Shown piece by piece: positions 9,367 to 19,100 of a DNA stretch of 27,573 nucleotides. The notes below the pieces were generated by a model. It was given only the letters and a program-made list of their open reading frames with translations, was not told where the DNA came from and ran no database searches. The position numbers and the translations under genes were made by a program. Source of the stretch: Pelargonium cotyledonis. Its lineage: Eukaryota; Streptophyta; Magnoliopsida; Geraniales; Geraniaceae. The stretch lies in contig JAYMTA010000511.1 in the NCBI GenBank assembly GCA_036897625.1, positions 1-27,573 on the forward strand, read 5' to 3'. Every line of letters starts with the position of its first letter. Positions within the stretch are counted from its first letter, which is position 1.

Positions 9367-10260
9367 ACACCATTGGACATGAAGCTAGCTAGTGTGTGTA
9401 AAATATGTTAAGTGTTCATGTATAGTCGTAGTAAAGTGCTAATGAAGATCAAATCAATGAAACGAACGAGTAGAGAAAATGAGTGATATTGCGTACGCTA
9501 TCAGCAGCGTTGGAAGTCATGTCACTCGCGCGCCCCTTCTTTAACTGCGTCCGGCGTTTCCTTTTCGCTATCCTTCTTTGCCTGCATTTACATTGATTCT
9601 TTCGATTCAGTTATGTATCGTCATTTCAAGAGATGAAATAGCATAAAAACAACATCTTCTTGAAAACAAATTTTCTCATAACACATCCATTGCATATGGA
9701 TGCATAATTTCTACACGGGTCAAATAGAATGCAATAGAAATGTTGTTGTCGTCTTGTACACATATTATGGAAGCTGAGTGGGCAGTGTTCTAAGTATATA
9801 AGTTTAGGCAGGAGGACGAAGGCTTGAGCCCATTGAGGCAGAACTGGAGGCTTGAGTTCACGATCTTGGCTATTTGTGACCTGCGCGAAGCAACACTCCA
9901 AAGAACGACGCCCTCGGGGTGGTTCCATGACACCACCTCGGGTGCACGTGAGAGTAAAATCTCAGCCAGAACCACAATATATAAACTAGAGAAATTTTTA
10001 GAGAGAGAATGTTTCAATGTAAATCGAGTTTCACTCAAGATCTCTCTAATTATACCAAGAGATAGGTAGTTGTACTTACAAATCAATCTCATAGCACCGT
10101 GTGTCGTGCCTATGGTTGGTTGTTGGTAAGGTGAGATCATTTCGGGCCTCACTTATGGGTTATGCTCTATCCTCTCGGGCATGCCGACCGCCACTTGTTA
10201 GCCCTTTAGGCAGTACGGGGGTATGGCAAGCTCACAAGAGCCTTTACCGCTCAGGGTAGC
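9367..10260. other. Repeat-like spacer, unclassified
   Basis: From about 9800 base composition rises in GC and reads like decayed LTR-retrotransposon DNA, but I could find neither paired LTRs nor coding motifs. No gene is supported. Confidence 0.3.
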
Positions 10261-10529
10261 GTCTTAATCTCCGAACTGAACTAATCTTCGTTCTTTCCAA
10301 GCCATGAACCAACACCCTGCTAGTTCATGTTTGACTCGGAAATGTGGCGAGTAATGTTTAATTCGAATTGGTAGTGAGTGATTCATTAAATAGTGATATC
10401 GTAGAGCAGTAGATTTTGCATGGTTCCTATAGGTGTGGTGAACCGGCGTATAACAAGAGCACACAAGTCGCGAAACAACCAAATATGGCAGTGCACAAAA
10501 CATAAATTTCACTTCTTTTCAGATCACCT

Positions 10530-10531
<2 letters not shown>

Positions 10532-10581
<50 letters not shown>
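10532..10581. repeat. (CT)25 microsatellite upstream of the glycine-rich gene
   Basis: About 50 uninterrupted bases of CT, some 125 bases upstream of the TATA box. GA/CT runs in plant promoters can bind BASIC PENTACYSTEINE (GAGA-binding) factors; that role here is inference. Confidence 0.95.
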
Positions 10582-10584
<3 letters not shown>

Positions 10585-10704
10585 CCCAATTCAAACATAC
10601 TTGCTATTACCATTTCTCTTCTCGAGATTGCTTTTTGTTACCACATTTACTACCACCTTTTAATACTCTTCAACCATCACCTACCTCTCCCCAAAGCTTC
10701 CCTC

Positions 10705-10712
10705 TATATAAA
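10705..10712 (+). promoter_or_regulatory. TATA box of the glycine-rich protein gene
   Basis: TATATAAA, 105 bases upstream of the ATG at 10817, predicts a start of transcription near 10740. The leader then carries GT and GA runs up to the start codon. Confidence 0.7.
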
Positions 10713-10816
10713 CTCCATGCATGCACTACATTTTTAAACACATACATGCAACAACACTAGAAATATATTAAGCACTTGTGTGTGTGTGTGCGAGTGAGTG
10801 AGTGAGAGAGAGAGAG

Positions 10817-11348
10817 ATGGCTAAGTGGTCTGTTTTTGGTTTGCTGGTTGTGTCAATGGTGCTGGTGTTGCATGCAGCCACTGCACGTGAGGTCCCTAGC
10901 GACTCTCAAACATTTGTGCAGCATGCGAGTGCCGGCGCCGAGGGGCCTGCCAAAGCTGCCGTGGCAGACAAGAAGCATTTCATCTACGGCGGCGTTGGAG
11001 GCTTCGCCGGCGTAGGTGGCTTTGCCGGTCACAAGTTTGGTGGCATTGGAGGTGGGATTGGTAAGTTTGGTGGGATTGGAGGAGCTGCTGGGATTGGTAA
11101 GTTTGGTGGTATTGGGGGTGGGATTGGCAAGTTTGGTGGGATTGGAGGTGGGATTGGTGGCGTTGCAGGCAAAGGTATAGGTCTAGGCGGTTTGGGTGGT
11201 GGTGCCGGTGGTGTAGGGGGTGGGGCCGGCGGGGGAGGGGGGGCCGGGGGGGGGGGCGGGGCCGGGGGGGCGGGTTGGAGGCGGTCGTGGTGCGGCTGCC
11301 GGTGTTGGAGCTGGTGGAGGAGTTGGTGGTGTTGCAGGCCACCCGTGA
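10817..11348 (+). CDS. Secreted glycine-rich (cell-wall type) protein, frame interrupted in a G run
   Basis: From ATG 10817 the protein starts MAKWSVFGLLVVSMVLVLHA, a signal peptide with likely cleavage after Ala23. A short charged linker follows, then FGGIGGGIGK-type repeats and almost pure Gly/Ala. The frame changes within 11216-11275, which has a run of eleven G at 11246-11256. As written, the 3' part reads Trp/Cys/Arg-rich and stops at 11368. Shifted by one base it returns to Gly/Ala/Val repeats and stops at TGA 11346-11348, giving about 176 residues. One surplus base, probably a sequencing or assembly error, is the simplest reading; a true mutation is possible. Family role: structural or signalling proteins of the cell wall. 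Confidence 0.8.
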
Positions 11349-11845
11349 GCTTAGTTCTGGTTTTTTAGGGTACTGTTTTATTATGTTGGTTTTGGGTCTT
11401 AGTGTCACAAATGATTATTGTTAGTGGTTCAGCTATATTTTGATGGTGGTGGTGTTGTTGTTGTTGTTGAGGTTAAGGTTGTTGTTGCTTGTAGTTTAGA
11501 AGATGGTCCATGCTCGCTCCTTCAATTACTAGTATTGTTGATGATGAATGTCCTTTCTTGTTTTGTGGAATTTCAATGCTAATTTTAAGTATTGAGTATG
11601 GATTATCTATATATATTTTCCCGGTGAAAAAAACTCTCGGCCATAATTTATTAACTCAGACTTTCAGCCAATAAATAATGGTCAATAAAGTAATGTCACA
11701 TCAGCACTTTACACTCATATCCGTTACAATCTCGCCCAGATCCGTTTTAGCAGTCTCTTGGCTGAGATTCCTAATACTCATATTTTCACATACTTCAAAC
11801 AATATATAATGGGTAAAGGTTTAAAAGTAATATTTATATTGGTTT
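11349..11845. other. 3' UTR and spacer after the glycine-rich gene
   Basis: Contains a TGG/TTG-rich stretch at about 11443-11490, then AT-rich DNA. No further gene was recognised. Confidence 0.4.
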
Positions 11846-11858
11846 AAATACATTGTGC

Positions 11859-12010
11859 GTGTCCCCTAGGAAATGGCGCAATGGTCAAGACTCACATCTC
11901 TATGTAGGAGGTCGTGGGTTCTAATCTCATTGCGTCGGGTGGGGTGGAGCCCTTAGAGGGGAGAGCTACCCCTATTGTGTAATTCAACTAGTTAATTTTT
12001 GAAAGAAAAA
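11859..12010 (+). mobile_element. tRNA-derived SINE with perfect target duplication
   Basis: The body has an A box (TGGCGCAATGG, about 11873) and a B box (GGTTCTAATCTC, about 11917) at tRNA-like spacing, followed by a tRNA-unrelated part and a short A-rich tail. It is flanked by a perfect 13-bp repeat AAATACATTGTGC at 11846-11858 and 12011-12023. This is a complete, fairly young insertion, full length at about 152 bases. Confidence 0.85.
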
Positions 12011-12023
12011 AAATACATTGTGC

Positions 12024-12160
12024 ATTATTAAAAAAAAAAAAAAAAACTCAAACTAAACATAAAGTTGAAAAAGAAAACATAAAGTTGAATGGTCCTAACC
12101 GTTTAGTTAACGAATACGTTAGATTCGATGATATGGCGTCTACATGAAATTTTAATTCTG
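12024..12160. repeat. Poly-A run and short tandem repeat
   Basis: An A run at about 12030-12046 is followed by two copies of AAACATAAAGTTGAA (12055-12069 and 12075-12089), period 20. It is simple sequence next to the SINE. Confidence 0.6.
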
Positions 12161-12620
12161 AGTTATTTATTTTTGCATCCCCTGGATTGGTCAAGTTTAT
12201 TATTTTAGCCCCTGTCTTATTTCCCGTATGGTTTAGCCCTTAAAGTTGTTTTTTTTTTAACCCTACTGACCTACTATAATAGGTGACTAACCGCTATCTC
12301 ACACGTGTCCGCCATGTCAACGCCACATCACTGCCACGTCATCAACCTAAAAACACGTCACTCTCATCATCATCTGAATCCCCAGTTTTGTCGCCGCCAT
12401 ACCCTCTGTCCCCGTCGCAGCTCCCTCTCTGGCATCTTCATCCGACGGACCAACGGCCTCACCAAGACCGAATTCAACTTCGTCTCCATATTCGTCAATG
12501 GCAATGTCTCTGCTGCTCTCTCGATTTCGCCGACGACATCAAAATCCTGATTTGCTACTTTCACTTTTTCACAACAATCCTTTTGTCTCCCATCTAGTGG
12601 ATGCTCGTGCCTGTGAAATT
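12160..12620. mobile_element. Possible solitary Mutator-like arm
   Basis: The segment TGACCTACTATAATAGGTGACTAACCGC at about 12267-12294, and the following CACGTCATCAA, resemble the arm of the MULE at 458-1774, but no opposite arm or target duplication is visible. The GC-rich part 12380-12550 has protein-like stretches without a coherent frame and may be captured gene sequence. Weakly supported. Confidence 0.3.
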
Positions 12621-12716
12621 TCATTTCTAGGTTCGAATCTGTTCTTTCATTTCATTGTCATGAATTACAATTTCAAAATGTTGCCATATGGGTATTTATA
12701 TTTGGAAAAAGTTTCA

Positions 12717-12900
12717 TTTTAGTCCCTAAACTATTCAAAACGTTTCGGTTTAGTCCATGAAATTTCAAGTGTTTCTGAATAGTCTAAAGTTGAGCAAAAC
12801 GATCAATTTTAGTCCAAAGTTGAACGATAACGTTCCAAATCAGTCCATTCCGTTAAATATAGTGACGAAATGGATTGATTTGGAACGTAACAATTGACAG
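12717..12900. mobile_element. Decayed MITE arm related to the element at 8410-8757
   Basis: It shares the blocks TTTTAGTC, ACTATTCAAAA, GGTTTAGTCC, TCAAGTGTTT and AGTCTAAAGTT in the same order as the left arm of the 8410 element. It also holds a palindromic region in which CGTTCCAAATCA (about 12831) recurs inverted near 12888. No target duplication was found. Confidence 0.55.
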
Positions 12901-13036
12901 ATTCCGTCCGAATATAACTTTTTATTTCACGAACAAATAATACTTATTATTATTAATTGCAATTTCAGGCCTCACCAAATTGGTATGTTCTGTTTCTTTT
13001 CGTCTTTGTGGCGCCCATTTCTTCAGCTACTCGAAT

Positions 13037-13045
13037 GGCGGGAAA
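13037..13045 (-). promoter_or_regulatory. E2F-type site upstream of FLIP
   Basis: GGCGGGAAA, the complement of TTTCCCGCC, lies 75 bases upstream of the ATG at 13120. A GGCGCC core lies a little further upstream (about 13010). E2F sites of this form drive S-phase and DNA-repair genes in plants, which fits the predicted product. Binding is inferred. Confidence 0.6.
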
Positions 13046-13119
13046 AGACGCATAAATAAGCAGAAATTGAAAAGCTAAGAGAACAGAAGCAAAATCCGAG
13101 TTCGAATTCAGTTTCAGAA

Positions 13120-16100
13120 ATGGAGCCAACCAATTCGAGCAACGAATTGCAGAGCATAGTAGAAGCCATCAGATCTTCAGATGTACTGCTTCTTCTCTTC
13201 TCTTCTTCTCTAAATTCAAATTAATTTCCATCTTCCCTTCATATTCCTCATCGATCTCCATTTCACGCTGTTAATTTCGTATATTTTATCTTTTCAATCG
13301 CATATCCGCGCCCAAATCATTTTGGATTCCGATATCCCAAGTTACTGTGCTGATTTTCTTTTTCGTGGCTGTGAATTTGAATCTTAGGGTTTCGGACATT
13401 GCAAATCTCCGACGCTGACGATTTTTTTCGTTACTGTCTTCATTTTAAGCTTTGAATCCTTTATTTTATGCGGGTTTTTGGATTGATGCATGAATTTGAA
13501 CTCTTTATTTTGCAGGTTGTTGAGAACCGTGTTCAACTAGTTTCGAAACTTGGGGATTTAGAGATATCAGAGAAATCTGACTTGGATTTTCTTGTTGAAA
13601 GCCTTACAGTATCCTTCTACTGCCTCTTCATTAGAACTTGAATATAACATTTTTGCTGATAATGTTACTGTTTTTAGCATTCTTGAAGAAACCTGTATTT
13701 GTGTGATTGTAGAGGTTAGCTGTGGGGTATTAATTGATGGCTTGAGTACATTTGACTGTCAGATATGTGAAGAGATGATCTAGTCGTCTTTTTGTCAAGG
13801 TTTAAGTTGTAATATACAAGAAAGGCCTGCTGCATGCTTTATTCTATGAGAACATTCCTTTTTTATTTTACTGCAGAAGGTGAGGGTTTATCACAAATTT
13901 GAAGCTATAAGAATATCTCTAGCAGCATATTTCGGGACTACTAAAACAGACTTTTGAATTGGAATGATGTTGTGGAATGAACAAGTTGACCACAAATTTG
14001 GTAACCATCTATTGTGATAATACTGGTTCAGAAGCATGGAAATTTTTTTTCTTCTGCTGGATAGATAACCTTTGTTCTTAGAATGAGGAGGCTGGAGATG
14101 TGGCATGCATGCTATGCACTATAAGTTTTATTATTCAATTGCTCATAGAATGGAAGTTTTTGTGAATTAAGATGTATATGGATGCAGGGAAAGAATTCAT
14201 ATTATAGGATCGTTACAAATGAAGTCAAATTGTAGAGCGACTCATTTGAAATGAAATCTATAATGTGCCGTGTAGAAAAATAATACTCTAACAGAGTTGT
14301 GTGTTGTTCAAAATGATTATTGTTTTCAAAGTAGTGGCTTCTATGGTTCTACCTGCACCCCTACTTTCTGTCTAGATAATATTGTGATTGCCAAATTTTC
14401 AGTACTTTTTTTGCAAGATGATTTACTTAATTGTATGCTTTTGCATGTTGTCCACAACATTTTTCATTTCCCTTGTGAGTCCTCACCAAAGAGGCTTGCA
14501 GCTAGGTTAAAAGCATTTTTAGAGCTCTGCTCTTGTAAAGTTAATAATTCTCTTCTAATGCAAACTAAGTTATCTAGTCACTGTTTTAGAACCTAGTGGG
14601 TCAAACAACCAACATGAATGGTCATCTAGTGAATTATTATTTGATGAAACTCAATGTTTCATGTAGTTCCTCGCATGAAGCTATTTCGAATGATCTTTAT
14701 TCTGTGCAATGGTGTTTACCTTAATGATGAGCTCGACCTTTTGGGAAGACTTCACTTGTTTGGATATCACACAGTGCATGTTAAACAAAGCTATATTACA
14801 TGCAGCTTCAAAGTACCTTGGGTCAGATCTATCTGGCTGTCGACCAAAGTATATTGCCTTTGGGACCAAAGTATATTTAATTCCTCCACTCTTTAACTTC
14901 ACTATCTTTTATTGCTCTGGTGAGCAGAGTACTTTTGAAAGAGTGTCCATATCTTTTGATTTTTACCTTGTAGTTGGTGTTTAATATTGGGTGTTACATG
15001 TATGTTAGGCAACCTTGTGGTGCGGAAAGCATCTGAAGATGACTCTTATGTCAACTGAGGAGTCACAAGAAGAAGAACATAGCAACCTTTATTTTCAGGT
15101 AGATAATAGTGGAGCTTTTAGTTGCTTGCAATTGTAAGTTGTTGATGCAGTTTCCTTTAATTGTTTTCCCATTTTGTTTGTCTTTGACGCTGATAAGATG
15201 AGTTTCCTGAGCCATGTTGCACCAATATGAATACGTAGTACGTGATACGATACGAATACGAAATACGTCATTTTTATAAAAACTAAAATACGATACGCAC
15301 TAATACGTTAAGTAAAAATAACATAAATATATGTTATAAATTATAAAACACTAATTCATTATAGAAATAATAAAAATAAATACAATCAAGAATATTATAA
15401 TTGATTATTTATTTTCAAACTAAAATATATTTCCAAACTAAGAATTTTTTTTAGGCAATTTCCACAATTGTTAAAATAACTACTTATCTAAAATCTGAAA
15501 CAGTAAAAAAGAGGAATATGTTTCCTATTTCTTCTAACCCACTTGCGTTTTGCGTTAGGTTTCCTTCTTCATTTTTTTTCCTTTTCTTTTTTTTTCAGCC
15601 ACCACTTGCGTATTTCTGCGTTTTGTGGCGTATCCGTATTGAAAACGTACAGAATACCGGTACGGTAGGGCAAAATCACGTATTGGTGCAACATAGTTCC
15701 TGAGTATCTTTCCTCTTTGGAAGTGAAGGTGGATAAGCCTTATTTAGAATTTCTGCATCCAGAAGTCCTAGTAACATTAAATATCTTTAGTTCTGCTTCA
15801 AAGGAAGGAGCATATATCTACCTTTCCAGTCACTCAAATGGAGCTGCTTTCAGTCTAGTAAATGCATAATTAATATATTGTAGGTGTCTAATTTTCTGAC
15901 ATGAATTTATCTTTTTGCAGCTACTTTTGAGTTTATTTAACTTCTCTGCTGCTAGCTTTTCGGCATTGATTAAATATCCTATTTTGGATGACAAGGCATC
16001 AATGGTTATTCTTGAGGACTTCATTTTAGAACAGCTAAATCTTACAAAAGATTCGATAGCAGAAATCAAGGTACGGATTGTTTGGTATATACTCTATATT

Positions 16101-19100
16101 AAGTCCTAACCTCATGGGATCAGTATCATCATTAATTGTGTAGTGAGTTCAATTGTTCAGAGATTTTTGAGCTTAATATAGTGACTACTCAGACCTATTT
16201 TTATGGATATTTCTATGCATTTTATGCTGCCATGGTTAAATTTGCTTAATAAGATAGTAAGAAACAGGTCATGTTATGTAGTTGATGACATATTAGTTCC
16301 TGATCTGCTATCAAGCCATAATAATATATATGGGTTGCCATAGAGTTTGTGCAATATATATGAATGAAATGGAGCTGTACTATACAGGGGATGGTCCATG
16401 CCTATCATTGTAATATGAAAATTAGTCATAAGGCTAGTTCTGCCGTATTGTGTAAGTATGCTAAGCAAACAATAACTTTCTAGACAGTCCCCATAACGAA
16501 AATAGGATTGAGATGGATGATTATTCAAGAGGGAATACAATTAAACAAAAGGAAATTGGCTTAGACAATTGCCTGATTGTGATGAAGATGTTCACATCTA
16601 AATGAAGGTATTTCAGGTGATAAAAAGACGTATACAAGTCATAAGACAAGATTTTGTATTCTGTGTTAGTTACTATAATTCTTGGTTGGTTTTATGTGGT
16701 ATAGTGTGGAAGAAAAGAGTTGGGAAAGGGGAGGTGTGGGGAATTAACGCAAACATTTCATTTTTGTACCTCTATATTGTAGTGGTATGAGTGGATCTTT
16801 TGGTGGAAGTTCACCAAAAAGCAGCTTTTAACTTATTTTTCTTGAAGCTCTTTATGTTGTATATCATGCTTTTGGAATTATTAGCAATGAGGTTCCTTTC
16901 TTTAATGATGCGATATAGCTACTGCAAGTCTCTTGTTCATCATCTATGCATGTTAGGTCATGCTGAAAATAGTTATCCTATTTGCTCTGCTGATTTTTTA
17001 CTTGAAGTGTCCAGTAAATCCAGTACTTTCTGTTACTGAGAGCAGTTCTTTGTTTTTTCTTTTCAACAGAAAATTGGTTCATTTGGGTCAGAAGTACTTA
17101 AGTCTGCACAATTAGTCATTGATAGCATTGTGAGAATGTGTGGATCATATTCAGAAGCTGTAAACTGGGAGTTAGATGAAAAAATATCAGATTATGGCAT
17201 TACCAGCATGAATTCTGAAGGGCCTGATTACCAATTCATAAATTTAACAAAATGCACAATTGAAAAATTATGCGAATTAGGCATCCTTGCTGCCAATGAT
17301 GGTGGGAGTTTGGTGACTATTCTTAACTTATCATGGAAAGGCGTGGTTACTTTGCTTCAGCTTGGTAAAGGGATATTAGCGGAAAAGGTGAATGTAGCAG
17401 ATATTATTCTAACTCTAATTTCGCTTGTCAATGACTGTTTGAGATGTGCTGCTGAGGCTTGGTCTTCACTGAAAGAGACTATTTCTGTTACAGAAGCTAG
17501 AAGGACATTTCTTCCAGTAAAATTTTACCTAATTAATGCTGTTAAAATATCCTCTCTATACCCAAGCCAAACATATGTGATATTCAAGGAGATTTCGCTT
17601 TGTGTTCTGAAGATATCAACGCTGAAAATTATGCTCAGCAACGAACTCCAGAAAACTGCCAGTGAAGTGCTTGCAGAACTTTTGGAGCAAACATCCTTGA
17701 ATATACTTTGTTCCTTGTTAAACTCTGATCAAGTGACACATGAGATCAAGTCAGAAGTTATGGATTGGCTGTTCACATATAAAAGCAACTCAAATTCTTT
17801 ACAAGGAGATCCAAGTAACTATAGGACAAGTTTAATGAGTGAAATCTTCTCTGTAAGTTTGGAAGCTCTGCCTAAGGCAAGATCTTCATTGCTTGGACGG
17901 GTCTCATTGTTTCTAGGTTTCCTGAGATATTCTGTTGATCTTGAAGAAGAAATAAAACTTGGAATTGCCAGAAAGCTTGAGTGGTTTCTGGATATATTAA
18001 TGGATGAAGAGGTATATTCTTCCATTCTCGCTTTGCAGATTCCGGTATTATATGGTTCTAAAAAAGCAACAGAGTTAGTTTGGCAGCCTATGTTTTCCTA
18101 CGTTTTGCATGCATTGAAAACCTTTATGATTGTGGCCTCTTCAAGTCTTGCTTGGGAGGAATTGGAGTCATTCCTTCTTGAGAATCTCTTTCATCCTCAC
18201 CATCTTTGCTGTGAGATTGTTATGGAACTTTGGTGCTTTAAAGTGCGTCATGCTGAGGTAGGCATGGTAAATGGCATAACTGATAAGTTTTGCTCATTAT
18301 TGATGTTAGTGGCATCTTCAGAATCAGATCTTAGTCCCGGTTCAGCTTTGAGAAAGATAGCAAGATTGATCTGTGTATTTCTTACTTATGGCACACAATC
18401 TATGGTCGACCGAGTTTACAATTCCATGGTTGGTGATAACAGACTGCAATTCTCATCAGTTATATTTGTAGCGTTGCTCATGGAGGGCTTCCCACTGAAT
18501 ATGCTATCAGATAACTTGAGAAGCATTGCTAAGCAAAAAATCATAAATGAATATTATTGTTTCATTGAAAGTTTTGATGACAAATCGTTGAAAGCTTGCT
18601 GCTCTGGTGTATTCAAGTTTCCAGTGTATGCTTTGTCTGCTTCCTTGCAGTCCATGTAAGTAATTAGTTCCCCTCTCCTTATGAACAATTAGCTGTTCCT
18701 ATCAGATGAAAATCAATGCTTAAAGAATGTTTTGCTAGGCTGTGAAGTCATCCAATACTACATGCTGGTAACTAGTAAACCTAGTTTTACCGTTGCCTAT
18801 GACATTAGTTATGATTTATGAACATAGTAAGCGTTTTTATTTTTGTAAACAAATTCATATTATTAAAATAATCTGAGAATTAAAAACGGATTTTTTATAG
18901 TTACGTAGCTTAGCATAAATGTGATATTGTTCTCACATGCAGTCTTCATTTCAAATCATTGATAATTTTATTTTTCTTCTGTTATTTTATCAACTTTCTT
19001 TTTCTTCTCTTCATTAATGTTTTGTTCTTGTAGCTAGGTGTTAATCATTTTGATAATGACTTTCTATATATCTTATGTACAGTGAACGAGTTGCAATATA

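Noticed and set aside
10980..11408. 142-codon minus-strand His/Pro/Arg-rich frame
   Set aside because: Antisense to the glycine codons of the glycine-rich gene; composition is a simple consequence of GGN repeats.
11873..11930. tRNA gene
   Set aside because: A and B boxes are present but no cloverleaf is formed, and the A tail plus target duplication show a SINE.
17130..18659. Independent 509-residue gene
   Set aside because: It is the large internal exon 6 of FLIP; acceptor at 17069, donor at 18656 and matching phases join it to the neighbouring exons.
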